54,061 nucleotides of DNA from CAYPHA01 sp964410215 (lineage in GTDB: Bacteria; Calditrichota; Calditrichia; Calditrichales; CAYPHA01): assembly GCA_964410215.1 (NCBI GenBank), contig CAYPHA010000029.1, forward strand, positions 1 to 54,061, read 5' to 3'. Under the pieces are notes generated by a model. That model saw nothing but the letters and a program-made list of their open reading frames with translations, was not told the DNA's origin and searched no databases. The translations under genes and the position numbers were made by a program. Positions 15,993 through 24,763 of the stretch are shown one piece after another. How positions within the stretch are numbered: the stretch's first letter is position 1; the number at the start of each line of letters is the position of its first letter.

Positions 15993-18458
15993 ATGAAATT
16001 GATATTTAGGCTGATTTTTTTATCTGTTTTTATATTACTTTTGGGTGTGGCCAATGCCCGGACGGACCAGCAGTTAGGATTGCATTCCGAAGGCGGCCCC
16101 TGGAAATTTTATCCGGCACCGGATAAGAATGACAGCCTGAAAAATGTGCTGCTCATTGGCGATTCCGTCATGAATGGCTTTCATCAAAGCGTTATTGACA
16201 GTCTGAAAAAGATGGCCAATCAATCGGTGAAAAGCATTGTTCGTGAATTGAATAAGAGCATGTCCGTCAATACGATAGATGATTGTAACGTTCTTTGGGA
16301 TTCACCTTCAAAAAATTCGTTGGGCTCGATGCCGGCCGGCAATGGCGATATCGGTATAAACCTCTGGGTGGAAGAAAACGGCGATTTGTTGTTTTACCTT
16401 TCCAAAACCGACGCCTGGAGCGAAAATGCCCGATTGCTGAAACTCGGTAAAATTCGATTATCGCTTGCACCGAATCCCTTTAAAAAAGGTGAACCTTTTA
16501 CGCAGGAATTGATTCTGAAAGATGGTATTATCCACATTGAGGCCGGGAAAAAAGAAGAACAGGTTATCATTGACGTCTGGATCGATGCCAACCATCCGGT
16601 CGTGGAGGTTGATGTGAATAGCAGGAAAAAAATAATGGCCTCGGTAGCAATGGAGCCATGGCGGCTGGAGCAAAGAGAAATCGCCGACAACGTAGAGATT
16701 CATTCGGCTTATGGCTTAAAATTCATCGTCGTAGAGAAAGATAGCATACTTGAGAATGACAAAGATAACGTCGTCTGGGCACATAGAAATGAACGATCGG
16801 TATGGAAGGACAACCTGACCATGCAGGGATTGGAGGACTATATAGAAAAAGACAAAGATCCGCTGCTGCACAATACATTCGGGGGGCTTATTCATTCCGA
16901 TCAGCTGCGACAAACAACATCGACAATACTGGAGACCGAGGAAGCAATAAATAATTTCTCCATATCGGTTGTTGCCTTAACATCCCAAACGGAAAACCTG
17001 GATCAATGGCAAAAAAAGATCCGTAATCTTGCCGGAAAGATAGACTCTGAATCACGGGAAAACAGGCTGCGGGCCCATAGCGACTGGTGGCGATCCTTCT
17101 GGGACCGAAGTTATATTTTTGTGAATACGGATAAAACGGAAGAGCAGGAAAAACTGGCGAATGTTTCAAAAAACTACAACCGGCAGCGCTATATAAATGC
17201 CTGCGGAGGAAGAGGAAATGCACCGATAAAATTTAACGGCTCTATATTTACGGTGGATACCGAAGACCTGAATAACCGGTATGGCGGTTTTGATGCCGAT
17301 TACAGGCAATGGGGCGGACCCTACTGGTGGCAGAATACCCGTCTGCCTTACTGGACAATGCTGGAAGCCGGTGACTTTGATTTGATGCGACCGCTTTTTA
17401 AAATGTACCGGGATATTTTGGATATTCGCAAATTTGCTACAAAAACGTATTACGGCCACGAAGGCGCTTTCTACATCGAAACCATGCGGCACTGGGGAAC
17501 ATTTGCGGAATCGAACTACGGATTCGACAGGCCTGACGACTTGCCTTTGGGAACGACCGTCAATACATACATTCGTTACTATTGGCAAAGCGGACTTGAA
17601 TTGTCTTTGATGGGATTGGAATATTACGCTTTTACCAAAGATGAAAAAACATTAAAAGAGCTTATACTCCCTGTGGCAACAGAAGTAATGACTTTTTTTG
17701 ATCAGCACTGGGAACGGGACGCCAGTGGGAAAATAGTGTTTGACCCGGCAATGGCACTGGAAACCTATAAGGAAGCTGTGAATCCATTGCCTGAAATAGT
17801 CGGGATCCACAGGGTATGTACTGAATTGTCCAAACTACCGGAAGATGTTATCACTAGATCCCAACGCGATCAATACCAGAGGCTTATCTCGGAATTGCCG
17901 GAAATACCGATACGGCTGGTTGATGGGGAAGAATTACTGGCTCCGGCCGAGGAGTACAGCGGCAAGCAAAATGTTGAAAATCCGGAATTATATGCCGTTT
18001 TTCCTTACCGCAGGTTCAGTGTTGGCAAAGATGATTTAGATCTGGCCATCCGGACCTTTGAAGCGAGAGAATCCAGGGAAAACCGCGGTTGGCAACAACA
18101 TTCAATCAAGGCGGCATACCTCGGTTTAACGGAAGAAGCTGCCGAATTGATGGCCCAGAATTTCAATGCGGGAACCACGTATTTCCGGTTTCCTACCATG
18201 TGGGGACCAAATTACGACTGGACGCCTGACCAGTGCCATGGGAATGTTGCAATGACGGCCTTGCAGCGCATGCTTATGCAATATGAAGGAAATGATATTT
18301 ATTTATTTCCTGCCTGGCCGAAACAGTGGGATGTGCGGTTCAAACTCCACGCACCGCAAAAAACGATGATTGAAGGAATATGGGAAAATGGTGAATTGAT
18401 ACGGTTGAAAGTTACTCCCGCTGAACGCGAAAAAGATATCATTTATAAGATACAATAG
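15993..18458 (+). CDS. DUF5703-domain glycoside hydrolase (GH95-like layout) with an SGNH-hydrolase stub at its N-terminus
   Basis: Predicted exported (alpha/alpha)6 glycosidase. The DUF5703 N-terminal beta-domain begins near residue 97 (LWDSPSKNSLGSMPAGNGDI) and continues through ENGDLLFYLSKTDAW. The helical catalytic part spans about residues 400-750, including WMLEAGDFDLM and the late FRFPTMWGPNYDW, and a small C-terminal beta-domain follows. The first ~75 residues do not fit this family: after a signal peptide comes VLLIGDSVMNGF (Gly56-Asp57-Ser58), which is block I of SGNH/GDSL esterases, and the other SGNH blocks are absent. The frame is continuous, so the protein may still be made and exported. 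It follows the beta-helix gene by 15 bp. Confidence 0.75.
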   Translation: MKLIFRLIFLSVFILLLGVANARTDQQLGLHSEGGPWKFYPAPDKNDSLKNVLLIGDSVMNGFHQSVIDSLKKMANQSVKSIVRELNKSMSVNTIDDCNVLWDSPSKNSLGSMPAGNGDIGINLWVEENGDLLFYLSKTDAWSENARLLKLGKIRLSLAPNPFKKGEPFTQELILKDGIIHIEAGKKEEQVIIDVWIDANHPVVEVDVNSRKKIMASVAMEPWRLEQREIADNVEIHSAYGLKFIVVEKDSILENDKDNVVWAHRNERSVWKDNLTMQGLEDYIEKDKDPLLHNTFGGLIHSDQLRQTTSTILETEEAINNFSISVVALTSQTENLDQWQKKIRNLAGKIDSESRENRLRAHSDWWRSFWDRSYIFVNTDKTEEQEKLANVSKNYNRQRYINACGGRGNAPIKFNGSIFTVDTEDLNNRYGGFDADYRQWGGPYWWQNTRLPYWTMLEAGDFDLMRPLFKMYRDILDIRKFATKTYYGHEGAFYIETMRHWGTFAESNYGFDRPDDLPLGTTVNTYIRYYWQSGLELSLMGLEYYAFTKDEKTLKELILPVATEVMTFFDQHWERDASGKIVFDPAMALETYKEAVNPLPEIVGIHRVCTELSKLPEDVITRSQRDQYQRLISELPEIPIRLVDGEELLAPAEEYSGKQNVENPELYAVFPYRRFSVGKDDLDLAIRTFEARESRENRGWQQHSIKAAYLGLTEEAAELMAQNFNAGTTYFRFPTMWGPNYDWTPDQCHGNVAMTALQRMLMQYEGNDIYLFPAWPKQWDVRFKLHAPQKTMIEGIWENGELIRLKVTPAEREKDIIYKIQ

Positions 18459-18540
18459 AGAAATGAAAATAATATGCATGGCCGGTCAATATGTGTGAAT
18501 TTATAGATGTGAATCCAGGCACACTATCCCAGCGCGCAAA

Positions 18541-18573
18541 AAACCGGCTTGACCCGGTTATATCATTTATGCA
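18541..18573 (+). terminator. Weak hairpin after the DUF5703 glycosidase
   Basis: AACCGG and CCGGTT form a 6-bp stem with a 6-nt loop, followed by an AT-rich but not U-rich tail. It lies in the 247-bp gap between the glycosidase and the carboxypeptidase. Possible intrinsic terminator for the beta-helix/glycosidase operon. The rest of the gap holds no gene I can recognise. Confidence 0.3.
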
Positions 18574-18705
18574 TATTTAATCATTGGATCGATATTGAAT
18601 AATGTAACGTTTACAGATCATTGTCAGGAAAAGAAAAATACAATCTGGCCAAGGACGGACCATACAGAAATAAAGTAAAAAATCTAAATATTTACGGATA
18701 AAGCG

Positions 18706-20448
18706 ATGACGAGACCTCATCATATAGTTAAACGAAGTTTGATATTCATCATCACAATGGTAACGTCTATGTATGCACAAACGGACTATCATCATAAATT
18801 CCTGGAAACGGCGCATGATACGTACAAATTCTGTACTATCCCGCTCGATGAAATCAGAAATGCGGATGTTATCCGTCTTTTGGATGATCTTAAAAAGGTG
18901 TTTCCGGAGCAGTTCATGTTTCAGGAAATCGGCCGGTCGTTGCAGGACAGGCCCATATTCCTGGTAAAGATGGGCAGCGGAAAAACGAAAATACTCCTGT
19001 GGAGCCAGATGCACGGTGACGAGCCGACGGCCACCGCGGCCCTCTTTGATATCTTTAATTATCTGCTGAGTGAACGGGACACACCTTTTGTGAAAACGAT
19101 CCTGGAAAATACAACCATTCTGGCTGTACCGATGCTGAATCCGGACGGTGCCGAAGTATTTGAACGGCGCAATGCCCAGGATATCGATATCAACCGCGAT
19201 GCCCGGGATTTACAATCGCCGGAAGGACGTATCCTTTATAATCTTCAGAAAATATACCAGCCCGATTTCGGATTCAATCTGCATGACCAGGATGGCCGGC
19301 GCACAGTCGGCAACACGGATAAGCTTGCGGCCATCGCCCTCATGGCACCGCCCTATGATTATGATGAAACGGACAATGAAATAAGGCTGGATGCCAAGAA
19401 GGTCGTTTCCGTTATTTACAGTGCCTTAGGCCCGTATATATACGGCCATGTTTCCAAATATGATGCCGATTACATGCCCCGGGCTTTCGGCGATGCCATG
19501 CAGCACTGGGGGGTGCGGACGGTACTCATCGAAGCGGGAGGCTGGTATGAAAAGCGGGATGCATTCCTGCAAAAAATGAATTTCATTGCCTTGCTGTCGG
19601 CCTTTCATGCGATTGCCTCGGACAGTTATAAAGAGGCCAACCCGGCGATTTATGACGCTCTGGAGGAAAACGGGAAATTATCCTATGACATGATGATTAA
19701 ACATGTTCTGGCCATCAGTGAAAATGATATTGATCCTTACCAGATCAATATTGCCATTAATTACAATGACGAGCAGTCGGGCCGCATTGCTGATCTGGGC
19801 GATACGGATATCTATACGGCTAAAAACATCATTGAAGCCGAAGATCTGTACCTCTCGCCGGGTTTCGTGAAGTTGATACCCTATGATGCAGGCGATGCCC
19901 ACCTGCTGAATACGATGAAAGCGGATATACAAAACGGATATACGACGTTTCTGATTTTCTATCGCAGCAAGGAGTTCGATGCATTGAAACATTTTACGGA
20001 AAAAGTACAACAGGATTCTTTCCCCGGAAATGTCGGAACGATTCTGATAGCGGACCATGAGCTGTCCACGAAGGATGACTCCCTGGAAGCGATGCATTAT
20101 TTCCTGAAAAATCCCCTGGGTGTACTGGCAGCCGCAGAACCCGGAAGCTATGAGCAATTTGCCAACGACTATAGTAAGAAACTGGTGCAACTCCCCGGAT
20201 TTAAACCCGATCCTGCGATAACGTCGCTGGATGGATCCCAAATCAGGCTTCTGTCAAATAAAAGGTATCAGGCGTTTAACATTCCGAGAAGGGGTAAGCT
20301 AAAACGTGGTTATGTGGCAGATTTTGTGTTGCTTTCCAGAAGCCATGGAGGCGTATTCTCGGTTGAAACCGTCTATATCCAGGGGCATCCTGTTTATGAC
20401 AAAGGGCAGCCGATTGATAACCGAGTCATTGGGGGACGGTGGTTTTGA
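18706..20448 (+). CDS. Secreted M14-family zinc carboxypeptidase with an amidohydrolase-like C-terminal half
   Basis: Metallocarboxypeptidase acting outside the cytoplasm (signal peptide ends near MYAQT). Zinc ligands are His103 and Glu106 (HGDEPT) and His193 (NLHDQD). The general-acid Glu276 is in LIEAGG. NPDGAEVFERRN and INRDAR are the substrate-binding Asn/Arg blocks. The M14 domain ends near residue 310. The remainder is unusual: GRIADLGDTDIYT...EDLYLSPGF (from about residue 358) reads like the opening strands of an amidohydrolase composite domain, and LKRGYVADFVLL...VYIQGHPVYDKG (from about 530) like its closing strands. No amidohydrolase metal centre lies between them. The gene ends 75 bp before the convergent aconitase gene. 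Confidence 0.8.
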   Translation: MTRPHHIVKRSLIFIITMVTSMYAQTDYHHKFLETAHDTYKFCTIPLDEIRNADVIRLLDDLKKVFPEQFMFQEIGRSLQDRPIFLVKMGSGKTKILLWSQMHGDEPTATAALFDIFNYLLSERDTPFVKTILENTTILAVPMLNPDGAEVFERRNAQDIDINRDARDLQSPEGRILYNLQKIYQPDFGFNLHDQDGRRTVGNTDKLAAIALMAPPYDYDETDNEIRLDAKKVVSVIYSALGPYIYGHVSKYDADYMPRAFGDAMQHWGVRTVLIEAGGWYEKRDAFLQKMNFIALLSAFHAIASDSYKEANPAIYDALEENGKLSYDMMIKHVLAISENDIDPYQINIAINYNDEQSGRIADLGDTDIYTAKNIIEAEDLYLSPGFVKLIPYDAGDAHLLNTMKADIQNGYTTFLIFYRSKEFDALKHFTEKVQQDSFPGNVGTILIADHELSTKDDSLEAMHYFLKNPLGVLAAAEPGSYEQFANDYSKKLVQLPGFKPDPAITSLDGSQIRLLSNKRYQAFNIPRRGKLKRGYVADFVLLSRSHGGVFSVETVYIQGHPVYDKGQPIDNRVIGGRWF

Positions 20449-20494
20449 CCAGTCGGGGCGCAGTTACTGCGCTCTGTTTTTATGTAGCAAAAAA

Positions 20495-20519
20495 GAGGGG
20501 CGGAATTAACCCGCCCCTT
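20495..20519 (-). terminator. Intrinsic terminator of the aconitase gene (possibly bidirectional)
   Basis: Perfect stem AGGGGCGG (20496-20503) with CCGCCCCT (20511-20518), 7-nt loop. On the minus strand it is followed at once by a run of six U, as expected for Rho-independent termination of acn. On the plus strand the U-run is 10 nt further on, so termination of the carboxypeptidase mRNA is less certain. Confidence 0.85.
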
Positions 20520-20522
20520 ACA

Positions 20523-22787
20523 TTATCGGTTTTTTGCGGCGATCAGATTAAGGGCTGATCCGGCGCGGAACCAGCCGATCTGTCCTTCATTATAACTGTG
20601 ATTGGTCATAATCGTATCGCTGCTGCCATCGGCATGTTTCAGCACGAGTGTCAGGGGTTTGCCCTCGGCGAGCTGGTCCAGATCGATGATGTCAATCGTA
20701 TCATCTTCCTGAATTTTGTCATAATCGTCCGGATTATCAAAGGTCAGAGCCAGCATCCCCTGTTTTTTCAGGTTCGTTTCATGAATGCGGGCAAAGGATT
20801 TCACCAATACCACCCGCACGCCCAGGTGTCGCGGTTCCATGGCAGCATGTTCGCGTGACGAACCCTCGCCGTAATTTTCATCACCCACAACGATGGTTGG
20901 AATGCCCTTCGCTTTGTAGGCTCTCTGGACAGTCGGTACGGAGTCGTAGTCTCCGGTCAGGGTATTTTTAACTGAGTCGGTCTTATCATTAAAGGCGTTG
21001 ACGGCTCCGGTTAAAAGGTTATTAGAAATATTATCAAGGTGGCCGCGAAAACGCAGCCAGGGACCGGCCATGGAGATATGATCCGTCGTGCACTTGCCCT
21101 TTGCTTTTATCAGGAGTTTCATACCGGTCAGGTTTTTCCCATTCCAGGGAGCAAATGGCGTCAATAGCTGTAATCGCTCGGATTCTGGGGATACAATGAC
21201 TTCCACATCGCTGCCGTCTTTTGCCGGCGCCTGGTAACCGGCATCTTCCACGGCAAAACCCTTTACGGGCATCTCGATACCCCTGGGCTCTTCCAGTTTA
21301 ACGGATTCACCTTTTTCGTTGGTCAGGCTGTCGGTCATCGGATTAAAGGTCAGGTCACCGGCCAGCGCCATGGCGGTAACAATTTCCGGTGAGGCGACGA
21401 AGCTGTGCGTATTTGGATTACCGTCGTTTCGTTTGGCGAAATTACGGTTAAAGGATGTGATGATAGAATTCTTCTCTTTTTTATCGGCACCATGGCGGGC
21501 CCACTGGCCGATACAGGGACCGCAGGCGTTGGCCAGGACCACACCGCCGATTTTATTGAAATCTTCCAGGTATCCATCCCGTTCCACGGTATAACGCACC
21601 TGTTCGGAACCCGGGGTGATGGTGAACTCGGATTTGGCTTTCAATCCTTTCCCTGCCGCCTGCCGGGCTATGGAAGCTGCCCGTGTTATATCTTCGTACG
21701 AAGAGTTGGTACAGGAACCGATGAGTCCCACTTCCAGTTCCTGCGGCCAGCCGTTCTTTTTTACCGCATCGGCAAACTGTGACATCGGCGTAGCCAGGTC
21801 GGGCGTAAACGGGCCGTTGATGTGCGGCTCCAGCTCGGAGAGGTTTATTTCGATTACCTGGTCAAAATAGCTTTCGGGATCTTCATACACTTTCGGATCT
21901 CCCGTCAGATAATCAGCGATTTTATCCGCTTCATCGGCGATTGCCGCACGGTCTGTGCCCCTGAGATATTCTGACATTTTCTTGTCATATCCGAAGTTTG
22001 ATGTCGTTGCTCCGATTTCGGCACCCATATTGCAAATGGTTCCTTTTCCCGTGCAGGAAATGGATTCGGCACCGGGACCGAAATATTCGAGAATCGCTCC
22101 CGTACCGCCCTTTACGGTGAGAATGCCGGCTACCTTTAAAATAATATCTTTTGAAGCCGTCCAGCCGCTTAGTTTTCCGGTGAGGCGTACACCGATCAGC
22201 TTCGGGAATTTGAGTTCCCAGGGCATACCGGCCATGACATCGACCGCATCGGCCCCACCCACACCGATGGCGACCATACCCAGGCCACCGGCATTCACGG
22301 TATGGGAGTCCGTCCCGATCATCATACCGCCGGGAAAGGCATAATTTTCCAGTACCACCTGGTGGATGATACCGGCACCCGGTTTCCAGAAACCGATGCC
22401 GTATTTATTCGATACGGAAGCCAGGAAATCATACACTTCTCTGTTGGTGTCTTTAGCCACGGCCAGGTCGGCATCCGCGCCGACTTTCGCCTGGATCAGA
22501 TGATCACAGTGTACGGTACTCGGAACGGCTGCTTTTTTCTTGCCAGACTGCATGAATTGAAGCAAAGCCATTTGTGCAGTGGCATCCTGCATGGCCACGC
22601 GGTCCGGAGCAAAGTCTACATAAGATTTGCCACGAACGAAGGGGGTATCCGGAATGTCGTTCCAAAGATGCGTATACAATATTTTTTCGGTCAGGGTCAA
22701 TGGCTTACCGGTCATTTTTCGCGCCTGATCCACACGTTCAGGCATGCGGGCATACACGTTTTTAATCATATCCAAATCGAATGGCAT
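20523..22787 (-). CDS. acnA: Aconitate hydratase (mitochondrial-type aconitase)
   Basis: TCA-cycle enzyme interconverting citrate and isocitrate through a [4Fe-4S] cluster. Cluster cysteines are visible in IGSCTNSSYED and in ACGPCIGQW. GTDSHTVNAGGLGM, KGKCTTDHISMAGPW and the swivel-domain block GEGSSREHAAMEPRHLG complete the family picture. The length (754 aa) matches the mitochondrial-like branch and not the ~890-aa bacterial AcnA/IRP1 branch, so the symbol is loose. The start is set at ATG 22787 (MPFDLDMIKNVYARM), with GAGGAG 7 nt upstream; the longer frame to 22841 has no ribosome site. Divergent from the ABC transporter pair; its promoter must lie in 22788-22986. Confidence 0.97.
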   Translation of the reverse strand: MPFDLDMIKNVYARMPERVDQARKMTGKPLTLTEKILYTHLWNDIPDTPFVRGKSYVDFAPDRVAMQDATAQMALLQFMQSGKKKAAVPSTVHCDHLIQAKVGADADLAVAKDTNREVYDFLASVSNKYGIGFWKPGAGIIHQVVLENYAFPGGMMIGTDSHTVNAGGLGMVAIGVGGADAVDVMAGMPWELKFPKLIGVRLTGKLSGWTASKDIILKVAGILTVKGGTGAILEYFGPGAESISCTGKGTICNMGAEIGATTSNFGYDKKMSEYLRGTDRAAIADEADKIADYLTGDPKVYEDPESYFDQVIEINLSELEPHINGPFTPDLATPMSQFADAVKKNGWPQELEVGLIGSCTNSSYEDITRAASIARQAAGKGLKAKSEFTITPGSEQVRYTVERDGYLEDFNKIGGVVLANACGPCIGQWARHGADKKEKNSIITSFNRNFAKRNDGNPNTHSFVASPEIVTAMALAGDLTFNPMTDSLTNEKGESVKLEEPRGIEMPVKGFAVEDAGYQAPAKDGSDVEVIVSPESERLQLLTPFAPWNGKNLTGMKLLIKAKGKCTTDHISMAGPWLRFRGHLDNISNNLLTGAVNAFNDKTDSVKNTLTGDYDSVPTVQRAYKAKGIPTIVVGDENYGEGSSREHAAMEPRHLGVRVVLVKSFARIHETNLKKQGMLALTFDNPDDYDKIQEDDTIDIIDLDQLAEGKPLTLVLKHADGSSDTIMTNHSYNEGQIGWFRAGSALNLIAAKNR

Positions 22788-22986
22788 AATTTGTCTCCTC
22801 GGTTTTAGATCAACTGCGTTAAAAATACATAATAACAGCAAATAAATCTAATTTTCCTCGAGCCTGAATATATTTTCCAAAAAACGACTCCGGAAACGAC
22901 AGACGCGTTAACTAAAAATTTGCTGGAAACGGGTCTACATTTTTTCTTACTTTTAAAAATATAAGAAATAACAGGAATCCAGCGGT

Positions 22987-23883
22987 ATGTTTACCATAAA
23001 TACGGAAGAGCTTACAAAAAGGTATCCGAACGGGACCGGTATCAGCGGGGTCAGTCTGCGTGTGCCGGCGGGATCCATCTATGGTTTTCTGGGATCCAAC
23101 GGCGCAGGAAAAACAACGACCATACGCGCCCTGCTCGGACTCTTAAAACCGGATGCAGGACGTATTGAAATAATGGGGAACCGGATGCCGGGCGGTTTTA
23201 CAAAGGTTTTCCCGAAGCTTGGTGTTGTTCCCGGTGATATTCACCTGTACGAGGAACTGTCGGGACAACAACTGCTGGATTATTTCCAGGGCTTTCTGAA
23301 ATGTAAACCGTTAAAGAGGAAAGAACTGGTCGATTCATTCAGTTTGTCGGGAAACGATTTAAGGATGAAAATCCGTAACTACTCCCACGGTATGAAGCAA
23401 AAGCTGTTACTGATCCAGGCCATGCAGCACGACCCGGACCTGCTGATTCTGGATGAACCGTCCGAACGTCTGGACCCGCTGCATCAGCAGGTTTTGTATG
23501 AACATTTACAAGCGTTTAAGCAGAAGGGTAAGACCATATTCTTTTCATCCCATAATCTGCCTGAAGTGGAAAAGATCTGCGATCATGTGGGCATTATAAA
23601 GGACGGTACACTCCTCATACAGGAGGAAGTTAAACGCCTGAAAGAACAGATTCCAAGAACCATAGAGATCTGGTTCGAATCCGGTTACGAGTCCGGCCAT
23701 TTTAATCATGAAATGATCACCATCATTGAATCAGATGAATCATATTTAAAATTTGAATGGAAGGGGGATATTCGTGAATTAGTAAGGCTTTGTCACCAGT
23801 ATGCCATCAGGGAGATCATCATTCCCGCGCCTTCCATGGAAAAACTGTTTATGAGTTATTATCAACCGGACAAGGGGGAATAA
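22987..23883 (+). CDS. ABC transporter ATP-binding protein
   Basis: ATPase subunit of an ABC exporter, with the adjacent gene encoding the membrane partner. Walker A is GSNGAGKTT (residues 36-44), Walker B is LLILDEPSERLDP (about 153-165), and the switch is FSSHNLPEVE. The signature is YSHGMKQK in place of the usual LSGGQ, which is common in CcmA/NatA-like exporters. DEPSERLDP departs slightly from the usual DEPTSGLDP. About 80 C-terminal residues follow the nucleotide-binding domain, as in drug or heme/Na+ exporter ATPases. The substrate cannot be read. The permease start is 6 bp after the stop. Confidence 0.9.
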   Translation: MFTINTEELTKRYPNGTGISGVSLRVPAGSIYGFLGSNGAGKTTTIRALLGLLKPDAGRIEIMGNRMPGGFTKVFPKLGVVPGDIHLYEELSGQQLLDYFQGFLKCKPLKRKELVDSFSLSGNDLRMKIRNYSHGMKQKLLLIQAMQHDPDLLILDEPSERLDPLHQQVLYEHLQAFKQKGKTIFFSSHNLPEVEKICDHVGIIKDGTLLIQEEVKRLKEQIPRTIEIWFESGYESGHFNHEMITIIESDESYLKFEWKGDIRELVRLCHQYAIREIIIPAPSMEKLFMSYYQPDKGE

Positions 23884-23889
23884 ACAGGA

Positions 23890-24690
23890 ATGAAGCAGCA
23901 ATTGAAAAAAATGTTTATAAACCAACGCTGGATCTTGCTGATGCTGTGCCTGTTTGGCTTTCTGTTTCACCTTGTTTTTACGGCGATACTTGCCACGGCC
24001 GAAATCAGGACATTCGCGAATAGTTTTTATCAACTCATCCCGCCTGTTTTCCGCAGCATGGCCGGTTTCGGCGATTCGGCAAACCTGATGAGCAGCCGAC
24101 TGATTGCGTTCGGTTACAATCATCCGGCCAGTCTCCTGGTCCTGATGTTTATTCCGATAAGCACGGCCAGCCGGTACATATCATCTGAAATAGAAAACCG
24201 CACCGCAGATATCTTGTTAACCCGTCTTTTTCCGCGTCACCGTCTCTTGACCAGTACACTCGTTTTTATGGTTTTCAGCCTGCTCGCGCTTTACCTGTCC
24301 ATGGTATCCGGTACATTTACCGGGCGGCTGCTGTTCAGCCTGCAAAACGAATTCAGCATGATTTCGATTCTCAGAATTTTCATAATCGGACTGCTTTTTT
24401 TTACGGCGGTAGCCACCGTCGTTCTTTTCATTGCCGTGCATTGTCCCGAACGGGGCAAAACCATTTCCATATCAGCCGGTTTGCTTTTACTTCTTTATGT
24501 GGTGGATGCCATTGCCCGGATATGGGATCGCGCCGCATTTCTGCAGAATTTCAGCTTTTTCAATTTGTACCGGCCGGGAGCGATAGCAGGCGGCGGTTAT
24601 GATTTTGCCGGTTCCATCTTTCTTCTCATCCTTATTGCGTCGGCCATGTTTGCTGCGGCTCTTTATCGTTTCAACAGGATCGATTTATAA
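23890..24690 (+). CDS. ABC transporter permease (ABC-2 type)
   Basis: Integral membrane subunit with about six hydrophobic helices (residues ~15-37, 75-100, 117-140, 155-180, 188-210 and 240-260). The SRYISSEIENRTADILLTR block after the second helix is the cytoplasmic coupling motif of ABC-2 exporters, in which the ExxxxT segment precedes a loop contacting the ATPase. The partner ATPase is the gene before it, 6 bp away. Nothing shows what is exported. Transcription is ended by a strong hairpin right after the stop codon. Confidence 0.85.
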   Translation: MKQQLKKMFINQRWILLMLCLFGFLFHLVFTAILATAEIRTFANSFYQLIPPVFRSMAGFGDSANLMSSRLIAFGYNHPASLLVLMFIPISTASRYISSEIENRTADILLTRLFPRHRLLTSTLVFMVFSLLALYLSMVSGTFTGRLLFSLQNEFSMISILRIFIIGLLFFTAVATVVLFIAVHCPERGKTISISAGLLLLLYVVDAIARIWDRAAFLQNFSFFNLYRPGAIAGGGYDFAGSIFLLILIASAMFAAALYRFNRIDL

Positions 24691-24693
24691 AAA

Positions 24694-24722
24694 AAAGCCC
24701 GGGGTCTTTTTCCCCGGGCTTT
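24694..24722 (+). terminator. Bidirectional intrinsic terminator between the ABC permease and hflC
   Basis: Eleven-bp perfect stem AAAGCCCGGGG (24694-24704) with CCCCGGGCTTT (24712-24722) and a T-rich 7-nt loop, flanked by an A-run on the left and a short T-run on the right. It serves the ABC operon on the plus strand and hflC, whose stop is 42 bp away, on the minus strand. Confidence 0.9.
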
Positions 24723-24763
24723 GTAATTTCCATTTGGTTTTGTTTGAATTGCTTCTGTTTGAA

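Noticed and set aside
21405..21782. Open frame of 125 codons on the plus strand inside the aconitase gene
   Set aside because: Fully antisense to a well-conserved enzyme, no ribosome site, no recognisable domain.
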